Below are positions 50,930 through 60,265 of a stretch of DNA of 64,000 bases, in pieces (the stretch's first letter is position 1; each line of letters begins with the position of its first letter). A model generated the notes under the pieces. That model had not been told where the DNA came from. It saw only the letters and a list, made by a program, of their open reading frames with translations, and searched no databases. The stretch lies in contig QVRM01005375.1 in assembly GCA_003439945.1 (NCBI GenBank), forward strand, positions 1,116,001 to 1,180,000, given 5' to 3'. The stretch comes from Dermanyssus gallinae. Taxonomy: Eukaryota; Arthropoda; Arachnida; Mesostigmata; Dermanyssidae. The position numbers and the translations under genes are program-made.

Positions 50930-51473
50930 TCTCGATAATAATTTATTACTTATAAACGTGTTTTTATTACTCTAAAATGATTATAAGTATCACCATATCA
51001 TGACGCAATATCATTTTACATATGGCAATTAATGATGATTTATAAATATTCGAAGCAGCTGCTTCTACTGACTTCGTCAGACATTCTCAAAACTTTTTAG
51101 AAACTTCGTCGTGTTTCCGCCATTAAAGTGTCAGGGTTAATATTACCACAATTATGCACGCCCCTTGAATATCACAGCAGTACATCGTGCGATTGTAAAT
51201 AGACAAAGACAATTATTACTACTAAGGTAGTCTACCTAGGTCGTCCTTGGGGTATTTAAATATAAAATATCTGCAAAACGGCACGTTATATGTCATAGGT
51301 GTTTCTGATTTAGTTTAAGATGCGTTTTACTTTATATTTCCTACACGTTTTTCTTTTAACCATTAGTACTTGTGCAGCGTCTTCGTTCGCGACCAACCAT
51401 GTCTATATTGGAGAACCGACTGTATACGAAATTTCTTTGTGTGGCTCGAACTGGTAATTAGTAAACGTACTGG
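50930..51473. other. AT-rich intergenic DNA
   Basis: I see nothing coding or repeated here. Confidence 0.5.
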
Positions 51474-51640
51474 GATTTTTTTTATATGGGAGGTTTCGGG
51501 AATGCATGTTGCACATGCGCCACTAGCAGCCTGCGTGACTAGTGTAGGACTCACATACCCACTAGACCCGGATTCCCTCCCACCCTCGAGGCTCGGTATT
51601 ACTCGAAGCCTTGGCAGAGGCGTCTCTGCCGTTCTCCTCT
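51474..51640 (-). mobile_element. Retroposed repeat family 3, copy 2
   Basis: The T run at 51476-51483 on the plus strand is the remnant of a poly(A) tail on the minus strand. The next 130 bp match the reverse complement of 24135-24263, sharing GCACATGCGCCACTAGCAGC, CTGCGTGACTAGTGT and CGAGGCTCGGTATTAC apart from small gaps. Confidence 0.75.
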
Positions 51641-52484
51641 ATTTAGCTATATCCCTCTCTATCATCCCGCATGAGTACTGAGATTACACCCTACGATACG
51701 GGCTGAATCTCCTTATCATTCACATTTATGTACAACTTTGCCGCATTAAGAAATGTTTGTAGTCTAAAACAGCCTATATCCCATATATATTGTCAAACAC
51801 CGCTGGAAAATGAAACATCTATGCCAGGCTTACGGTTTACTCGACTACGTTGGTATTAAGAAATGAAGCATGCGTGTTCCGAACGATAAGCACTTGTTCG
51901 CTACAGATTCAGCCACAAGTTGGCTTAGAGAACACTTGCCTTGATGGTTACTATTGAAGTACGGTATTAGGACCTAGAATTACATTTTTTTAAGGAGGTT
52001 GTTTTTATTGCATTGAGACCTGAAGGTTCATCTTCATGGATTGTAGGAGTCGATTGTTCAAATGGCCACCACAACATGCACAGTAGAACCGATAAGACAG
52101 CCGTCCATCATACCACTTTGCTGATAATTATAGCTAGTAGCAATCAATTCGAAAAATATGAGGAAACACACAATCCTGAGACCGCCAACGTGACCTCGGG
52201 GCATATCAGTAATGTACGCGTTCCCTATAGATAACGTCAGAAAGCCTTAGACTCCTCACGAAATTCCTATCTATTTTGCTTCTCATCCACGTAAATATAT
52301 GGCTCAATGGCACCAACACTTTAGTGTCTGCATACAATATCCGCTTATGCTTTTGCTGTTTGTCGTCTTCTTCTTCTTATTCTTACTTATCATCCTTTTC
52401 TTCTGCAGCCATGTAATTCACACGGTCGAAGCATAATTCTATTGAGACGCGATCGCTTGTCCTCCGTTTCTGTTAAGATCAAGT
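51641..52484. other. Intergenic DNA
   Basis: No coding region is supported. A CTT-type run lies near 52366-52404. Confidence 0.5.
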
Positions 52485-52514
52485 CCGTCGATTGGTGTGG
52501 TCGACCCGCGGTGG

Positions 52515-52548
<34 letters not shown>

Positions 52549-52576
52549 CCACCGCGGTTCGGCCACATCAGTCAAA

Positions 52577-52579
<3 letters not shown>
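52485..52579. repeat. Inverted repeat with a TA-tract centre
   Basis: Arms 52485-52519 and 52544-52578 are reverse complements at most positions. The innermost CCGCGGTGGATATA and TATATCCACCGCGG pair exactly, and the outer 20 bp pair with a few mismatches. The centre is (TA)n. A second TA tract begins immediately after the right arm (52580-52664). Confidence 0.85.
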
Positions 52580-52648
<69 letters not shown>

Positions 52649-52664
52649 TTATATATATATATAT
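52580..52664. repeat. (TA)n microsatellite, interrupted
   Basis: A TA tract of about 85 bp with two TT interruptions toward its right end. Confidence 0.95.
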
Positions 52665-53518
52665 ACGCGTATACTGGAGGGTCGCGAAGTAGTGTGAAGA
52701 GTCTCGCTTGGGTTCCTTCGGCCATCTTCATTGCAGTGATGATCAGTTAATTGCTCGCATATCCTATATCTTCTTTTGGATATAAGGCTGCTTTAGCACT
52801 GCTTTTAACTGGAGATGGTTCATTTATAATTGGCGACAAAAAGCTATCGTTGCCACCTTCAAAGTGTGACTGTCGAAGCTACACTGATGCCAAGTAAAGT
52901 AGATACACGTGAATTTGCAATATTTTTACTCTCCTGATTTTAGCTTTATTAAGGCCCTGCCGAATTTTGCATTCTGTGATTCTAATTGTCTAAAAATTGT
53001 CCGCAATGGAATTATGTTAAGAGCCTCAAGTATCTAAACTCAATATTAATAATAATAATAATATTAATGCAGTGAATTTAATCGCGACGACTGATAAAAA
53101 GCATAGATTGCTATCGTAAGACTCGGCTGCAATGGAAAACCGTAAGTTCCTGATCAAATCCTGCCAGAGCTACCTATATCCACGCAATGTATTGTTAATG
53201 CTCTTCACTACTAGACAATGCTCACATAGGTAACGAAAACTCTTGTATCAGCACATGTATGATCGTTTACACCCCGTCATGAGCTAAATAAAATTATGGC
53301 ATAAAAAAATAAAGAGAGGTGTATGTATATATATAAATATACGCACACCTGCGCTGGACGACGCGCAGTATGGCTGCATTATGCTCGCGGCTAACTTAAT
53401 TACTGAGATATAATTGCCGAGACAAAGCGGTGCGTCTTTACGGCAGAATAGCTGATGAGGCTCTCACTTCATCTTCATCAATCCTTGTGGAATGCAATGA
53501 ATATTTGCCTATTAATGC

Positions 53519-53563
<45 letters not shown>

Positions 53564-53885
53564 TATACGATGCATGTGTGTATATGATGCGACGGGATGT
53601 GCTTGTGACGACGAAACAGAACCTTGCGGTTGTATTACTAGGAACCTGGTCGAACGCACAAAAACACCGTCGGATTTCTGGCCCTGATTGGCCGCGCTTA
53701 TTATTGAATAGTCAATTGCAAACACCGGCTGGAGACCTTCAGTAGGACGGAGGAAACGAGTGGGCAAACCCTTCTCGTATCTACCTGGTCGGCGGGGGGA
53801 CGGAGCGGGGGGGAGTTAACTCGGTGTGCTATACGGCTCTCGGTCCAATCCCGGGCCTCGTTGGTTGTAATAGACGACGTCACAA
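52665..53885. other. Intergenic DNA
   Basis: No coding region is supported. It holds an (AAT)n run at about 53045-53066 and (TA)n at 53520-53561. Near 53840-53856 GGTCCAATCCCGGG resembles a B box, without a clear partner. Confidence 0.45.
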
Positions 53886-54091
53886 CAACGGAACACCAGT
53901 AACGTTTTCGGGCTGACCCTCAGCCAAGATTTAACGTCCACGGGACTGCTTTTCGCGTTGCTTCATAGACGGACCCCCATAAATACAAATGTGCAACGGT
54001 AGGGCTCGAACTCGCGCACCTATCTGTCTCCTCTGGTTACGAGATGCAGACTAATGCACCACGTCACCGGGCTTGACCAACGGAACACCAG
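53886..54091 (-). mobile_element. tRNA-derived SINE family 1, copy 3, with exact 14-bp target-site duplication
   Basis: The 14-mer CAACGGAACACCAG occurs at 53886-53899 and 54078-54091, exactly bounding a 178-bp element (53900-54077). On the minus strand the element starts GTCAAGCCCGGTGACGTGGTG (A box TGACGTGGTG), has a B box GAGTTCGAGCCC, and continues through CACATTTGTATTTATGG and CCCGTGGACGTTAAATCTTG to a tail ending CCCGAAAACGTTA. The exact duplication marks this as the youngest of the three copies. It was copied by an RNA polymerase III transcript and inserted by a LINE machinery, which is known of SINEs in general. Confidence 0.93.
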
Positions 54092-54802
54092 CCAGGCCGA
54101 AATGGAGCCAGCCAGAAAGTCAAGAGGTTCGGGAAAAGAAACTCCTCTTTCTTAATCGAACGATCGTTTATCCCCCTCCTCCTGCCTGCTTATATTATCT
54201 ACGGCGAATGTATCTCATGTTCGTTTACTCATTCATTGAGTTATTTGGTTAGTAGTGACTGCCGCAAACTACATACATTTTTAGTTAATGCTGTTACTAA
54301 TCTTCGTGAGTTGCAAATTAGAAGAAATCTGCCAACAATTGTCTATGCCCAGTCACATTATGCATGCCCCCCCCCCACTCATTAAATGTCTTGGGAAGGT
54401 GCTGATTTTGACAATTTTTACGATTCCTCAGGCCTGGCCACACTGGATTTATTTACACTCAATTCAAGCTCAGTTCAAGCCAACAAGTACAATAACACAG
54501 AAGCTAGCTTGCGGATAAAATATAGGTACTCTTGGAAGTCACTAGAACCCGTAACTTTCACATAATTTGCTCATGGATGAACTGAGCCGTACTGAAATTA
54601 CGGGCGATAGCTACTTTGAGATCTAGCAGCCTCTGAGTCTCATCGGAAATTCCGTCACAGGTCGCCTGCACAACTGCGCGGGTGACACGGTGCGAACAAT
54701 GGCACAAACATTTCGTACACAAACGTACTTTTGTGCACTGAGAGTCTGTTAAAAATATGTGCGTTCCCCCGCGATATACGAATAAAAATACGTAGGTTAT
54801 AT
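54092..54802. other. Intergenic DNA
   Basis: No coding region is supported. Confidence 0.5.
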
Positions 54803-55029
54803 AGGGTGTTTGAAAAATAGTTTGTAAAGTAACATAAAAACAAGCGTGTTTAAAGAATTAAAATAATACAGATATAGCATTTAATATAACATAAAAACGC
54901 TTTTATAATATCGCACTTGTTCACATTAATCAGGCCCAATGACATAAATTCACGATTTAATATTAATATTTGGTCCTTTGATGATCCTGGCATTATTAGC
55001 GCACACTTTTCTCTTAAAAAAAAAAAAAA

Positions 55030-55926
55030 CACAGAAAATTCTAACGACCTTAAATCGTTAGATCTTGAAGGCCAGCAAATGTCCCCGTAACGCGAGATTG
55101 CCTTGCCGGCTGTGTGGTTTGTGCTACCGTCTTATTTGATCCAGAGCGAGCTTTCATCGATTCCGTCCAGATTCGGCCATCGAAAATTAAGAATCATGCT
55201 GCGATCATGCAACACTAGCCATTCACTTTAGAGTGAAACAAGGAGGGTCAAATAATTTTTTGGGTACGAGGTCCGCAACAGACTGTCACATTTTTATTGT
55301 TATACAATAGAACATTTTGGGAATACTTGATGCATATACGTCACGAGCAGCTAGCGCGACTAGTGTAGGACTTACAAACCCACTATACCCGGTAGACATT
55401 CAGATACAAATGCGCTCAGTGGGAAACGACCGTTCTCTTCCAAAAAACTTGCGCATCACTGCTGTATCATCTCAAAAGCCAAATTGGCGTTTAATTAATA
55501 TTGGCAAACGTTTAACCGCTCCTTAGGTTTCGTAGGTTTGAGCTCTTGTGTCAGCTGAATTTTATACGGAGACATCGCTAAATTCGATCTCAAAATACAA
55601 CAGGTTGAAGTACGCGAAAGGCTAAGTTGTGGGGCACGTCGCTGAACCGGTGTTTCCGAACAACGTTTCACATTGTCGGTCACGGCTATATTATCGGCCA
55701 AACAAACGCTCTGTAGTCTTCCACGGCTTGCCACATCACGTACTCTATGGTACTCTAGTCTGGTGGTGTGCGACATGGCGATAATCTTAATTTCTTCTAT
55801 ACCTAACCCTGTTAAGCCACGCCCACTAACCCGCTCCCAACCCTCTGTGGAGCAGCAGTAGAGTTCGTCAATGACTTCTGGTATCTTGGAGTAAATTTTC
55901 TTCCAATGACACCACATACGGCACAC
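55030..55926 (-). pseudogene. Mariner-type transposase remnant
   Basis: The N-terminal DNA-binding part reads QLSLSRTSTCCILRSNLAM then SPYKIQLTQELKPTKP, matching the helix-turn-helix region of a widespread mariner-type transposase group (..GIS.TS..RIL..L...PYKIQL.QELKP). Further on, a frame gives DGSTNHTA near 55131-55108 and ISRYGDICWPSRSNDL (about 55099-55052), the second catalytic Asp region followed by the ISR.GD..WP.RS.DL motif. The middle is broken by stops and an insertion, so the protein cannot be made. Confidence 0.65.
55313..55393 (-). mobile_element. Retroposed repeat family 3, copy 3 (truncated)
   Basis: Matches 51487-51573, sharing CGACTAGTGTAGGACTTACA with one change plus TTGGGAATAC and CCCACTA.ACCCGG. 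It lacks the poly(A)-side end and is cut short after CCCGG. Confidence 0.65.
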
Positions 55927-55930
55927 GGGT

Positions 55931-56224
55931 CAGAAAAGCATGATAGCCACGTCACTTGTAAACAGCTGAAACTCAGAACTATTCTCTGGGCACTCTTAAA
56001 GCTTTCTTGGTGGCCTTTATGGATGGCTAGTGCATCTTGCTGTATGCCAAGTCAAGAAGCTTGACAAGTGTAACCAGTATTGGGCTTTGGCTTACCAAGA
56101 AATGCAAGAATCAGTCTGACTTAATTAATGGTGTCTGCACAACCTTTTTAGATAACCTGGTAACGCGGTTCAAGCTTTCCGTGAATTCAACCTGCATACT
56201 TTTTTTTTAGACTAACTGTTCAAA
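55931..56224. other. Intergenic DNA
   Basis: I see nothing identifiable. Confidence 0.5.
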
Positions 56225-56440
56225 CGAGGCTGCTTGACGTACATCCCAGAAGACCACAGATTATGAGAAATGCTATGGAGAACCGGAAACGATCGTTGCA
56301 GAAGACGCGTCATCCCATCACTCGGTACTCTCTACATGGTTTCATCATAAACTGTACCAGAGACGAGACTATTACGGATCGACATCTAACTATTACTACA
56401 GTCGATGTAACACGCATTGTTCCTTGTACCGTCTCGATAA
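56225..56440 (+). pseudogene. LINE E, copy 3: C-terminal zinc-knuckle region
   Basis: The plus strand reads MRNAMENRKRSLQ then HPITRYSLHGF, and in the next frame FHHKLYQRRDYYGSTSNYYY. This parallels RNAEWKGPERSN, HVITRFAVHGFHH and KLCHRRNFHDP of copies 1 and 2. The cysteines of the knuckle are mostly lost. Confidence 0.45.
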
Positions 56441-57640
56441 GTATACGAGTGCTGTACAGTTTACACAGCTAGCTCCAGTATATAGTTTTGCACTTCACAT
56501 GCCTTTTTTGTTTTACCAATGTGATTTTGTATGTATACATGTGCTCGTACGAGATAAATTAAATAAATTAACTAGTCCAGGCAAAGCTGCCGTTAGAGTG
56601 GAACTGCGGGACGATCTTACACATTGGATTCCACATATAGGACCAAGGCTGAACAATAAGTAGCCCTTGAAAACGAAAAACCGAACCTGAGTGTCGTGTA
56701 GAAGCGGCTTAGAAACAGTTCACTTTCAACCGTCGCCGCGACATAGAAGAATTTCTACAGCTTACCGCGTTCTTTTTGGAAGTGGGGAACGCACGACTCA
56801 TCGACTTTTTGAAATTCCCTGACCCGTTTATGAATATAGCTGTATGGAGGTCGATCGATCGATTCCGGCCAGATGTTGGCAGCAGCGTCCACGTGCCACC
56901 CATCAATTCAATCAGTGACATTTTGCAAAATAGGATATCGGACTTGTACTGCTGTTCTCCGCCTGGATCGTTGGAGATAACTTTATGTTTTTTAATGTCT
57001 GCAGCGGACAAATCAGCATCGTCATCGTCATCATCATTATCATCATCAGCATCACCATCACCAACACTAGATCTGTGTCCAGGCGACGGGTCATCGAGTC
57101 ATATCAAGCTAAAATGCATGAAGACAACGCGCCACCCCTAGCGCGTTATTTTTTGTATAGTGAGTTTTGCGTCTACCGTCGGACAGTACCGCATGGGTGT
57201 ATGTACATTGGCCGGCCATCGCCTATCACCTGCCGTGTAGTACGTTTTCTTCTTCTCACCACCGCCCCAGCAGTTTGTGTCTATTTAGTGGACCGAACCT
57301 GGCTGAATCAGATGGCTCGCTTCATTCATACGGTGCTTTTTCTTAGTTTCCCCCTCCGCCCTGACATTCGCTACTCTCGCCTGCAGACTCTTCTGCAGAT
57401 TTCGTGCAGCCTTTCCCGTGCAGCGGCCAATGTCTCCTGCTCTTTCTTCTTGTCTAACTGAAGAAACGGACATACAGCCAGACAGACATGCCGGTGGACA
57501 GCCGTTCGTCTGAGCTTCTCCTTTCTCAGGATTCAGCGTCATCTCCCGCGCACCACTCACAATCAGCTGTCGAAAGTCTCTTTGCCGGATAGCAGAAAAA
57601 ATGAGGGGCTGGCTGATGCGCCGGTCACAACAAAGCGTCG
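56441..57640. other. Upstream region of the chitin-binding gene
   Basis: It includes a (TCA)-type triplet run at about 57018-57066 and becomes less AT-rich toward the promoter. The open frames on both strands have no motif. It probably contains regulatory DNA for the downstream gene, but no specific site can be named. Confidence 0.4.
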
Positions 57641-57644
57641 CCAC

Positions 57645-57680
57645 TATATATAAGCGGCCATTCTCTCAGCCAGAGCAAGC
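57645..57680 (+). promoter_or_regulatory. Core promoter of the chitin-binding protein gene
   Basis: A TATA box, TATATATAAG, lies at 57645-57654. About 20 bp downstream is a pyrimidine-rich initiator-like TCTCAGCC (57664-57671), giving a 5' UTR of roughly 85-90 nt before the ATG at 57756. Strong TATA promoters are common on cuticle-protein genes, which are expressed in bursts at moulting; regulation here is inferred from that. Confidence 0.65.
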
Positions 57681-57755
57681 AGACATCGTGTTGGCAGTCG
57701 CAGTGATTGTGATCGCCGCTCGTCGCTCACCGTAACGTCACCTACCGGCAACACC

Positions 57756-59962
57756 ATGCGTAGTTTCGGCCTGTGCCTTCTCTGTTTTGGTAAGCCTCCG
57801 GTAGCGACAGGACCACCGGAATGGACGTGAATGTCGCATCTCCTCCGCGTCTCTCGCTAGAGAGACATAGAGTGTTCAGTGGTGGTGGCGCGACGCGTAA
57901 CTGAGCGGCGCCACTAGTGTTGGTGCATGCTGAGGAAAGATGACGCTGACCTTGGCCTGGCTTGAGCAGATCAGGCATTCACACGTCCTGCCTGTGATAG
58001 ATATCCTGCCAGTTTAGCAGTTAGTTCGAGCAATCGACCTGCCTTTGTGGGACTCGCGCGCAAAACTGAGGAATACCTGAAGTTATACGAACAGTGCCGT
58101 GTGTTACCGACCAGAGTGATATCTTGTCATCCCTTGTCATTTCGACAAAACCCTAATTGTTGCGTTGGCCCTCAGCCGGTTGTTCTCAAAGGCGCTTTAC
58201 ACTAGCAGCCGCGTGGCCAGATTACCGAAATACCTTAGTATGCGGGCAATCCTGCCCAAAACCAATTATTGTATACTGCTTGTCTCTGTCGTACCTCACG
58301 GTTAGCAAGAAATTGTTAGCGTAAGTAAGTTGCTTGCAAACGCTATCATTGTGGCAAACCACATAAGCGTACTTGTAAGCATCAGTTCAGGTAACAATTA
58401 CTTGGTTACTGACGCTTGTGAAAGTTGCGCCCGCTACTAGCAATATCTGCAATCCGCCGCCAGAAACTGTTAAGCCGACGCGAGTCGATGGGAAAGATGT
58501 AAACATCTTGTAAACGGACAACAATGCATGCTGCGTTGACCGCATCTTCCCTTTTTGCTGACATTCTCGAAGATCTTGAGTCGCAAGACATATTCATACT
58601 ACTGAGTCGCAAGACATATTCATACTACTGAGTCGCAAGTGCACCGATGAAGGCGCCTTAGTAAGACAGCTGGCCTCACGTTCATTGATGGTTTGATTAA
58701 GCCGCTCTGTGATCAGTCAGGTCGAATACAACCCTTCACGTTCTTTCGCACGCTAACGCTTTTAATTCGGTGCTGAATAGAAGTCACAGTCGTAACTTAG
58801 TCGTCAAAAAACCCTCTTAGAGCTGTATGTGGTGTATCTGTTAAGTTCTCTTTTGTGTTTATTACTGGTACTTCATAAAATTAAGCTAGAAATGATTTAC
58901 AGTAATCACTGTAAGACTAATCAACTAACAACAACGTGCTGAATTCCAGGAGGGGCTCTGATAAACAGCGTCGTTGCGGTAAGTTCTCACGAAGACTGGC
59001 ACTGCTGATGACAGAGTTAGTCGACACAACCATCCCCCGGTCGTCCTCACTTGTACTGCAGCCGGATCCTATACAACACAACGACGAACTAACACCAAAA
59101 ACAGTATCCTGACAGACTTTTCTTATATATATATATATATATATATGCATACATGTGTGTCTATGTTTAAATGTATATACGTTCTAAGTTTCTTAAGCTT
59201 GTACTGCGCATACGGTATGTAAGCTTATACTCTACATCGTTCTAAGACTTCAAATATTAACCTCCTAGATTAAAATAATATTGGTCACTATTCAATAATG
59301 GATTACCAAAGTTTGATAAACAAACGAGCCTTTGTTCTTAGTAGCTGAATTACATGCATAAATCAAGTTTAACGCCAGCGACCAGGTGTCTTAACTTGAT
59401 TGTCATTATTATTAGTTACATAGAATGTTACCATATATGCGATTACCACTCTTTTCATAATACTCATACTACTCCTTCCAAGTTTGCTGTAGTAGTTACC
59501 CATCCACCACCGAAACCTTTCTCGAAAGAAAATATGGTTTGGGTATCACCCTCCCTCCCTCTCTCCTAAGCACAGTTAAGTGTGACAATAATTGAGGTTG
59601 TTTTTTTTTGTATATCGTCTTTGCTTAAAGGTGATATAAATATGGTGAGCATTGCCAATTACAGCGCTAGGACAGCCACATTTTGCTACTTGTAACACAT
59701 ATAGACAAACGCTGATGTTAATGCTCAATCTTTCACTTGTCGTAACAGCGAAACGGTAAATCGGCTACTGATTTGACCAATATTGCATGTGAGCAGCAAG
59801 ACAAGAGTCTAAAAATGTGTCTTATAGTCGAATTCAGCCGTATCTGTGTATGTGACGGCAGTAAAGCCTATATTTAATATCTGTACGCAGAGCTCGTGCG
59901 TCTGTCCTGTAGCGTCCAGTTGAAGGCAACAAAGAAAAACACGTAACAGGCGCACAGGTGTT

Positions 59963-59998
<36 letters not shown>

Positions 59999-60229
59999 TG
60001 TGTGTATAGGTGCGTTAGTCGTGGTTTGTCTTCTTTTTTATGACGTGATGACCCATCTGACCTATCTGGCAGCGGCTCGGCGATGTGCTTGTCGATAACA
60101 CGCCGTTTTTCTTACGTTACGGTGCACTTTTCTTCGCTGTTTGGGTAATGGCGGGGTTAAAGACCAGTTAAAGACTAACTATAATATATACGTTTTCTCT
60201 GAACTGACTGCTACTGTCAATAGTCTTTA

Positions 60230-60265
<36 letters not shown>

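Larger units (their letters stand above)
54803..55930 (-). mobile_element. Tc1/mariner-superfamily DNA transposon relic
   Basis: Minus-strand transposase pieces lie at 55926-55495 and about 55131-55030. Beyond them, 54803-54820 reads TAGGGTGTTTGAAAAATA, a plausible terminal repeat. The matching terminal repeat on the other side was not found, so the right end is set by the coding remnant. A family-3 retroposed repeat is inserted at 55313-55393. Confidence 0.6.
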
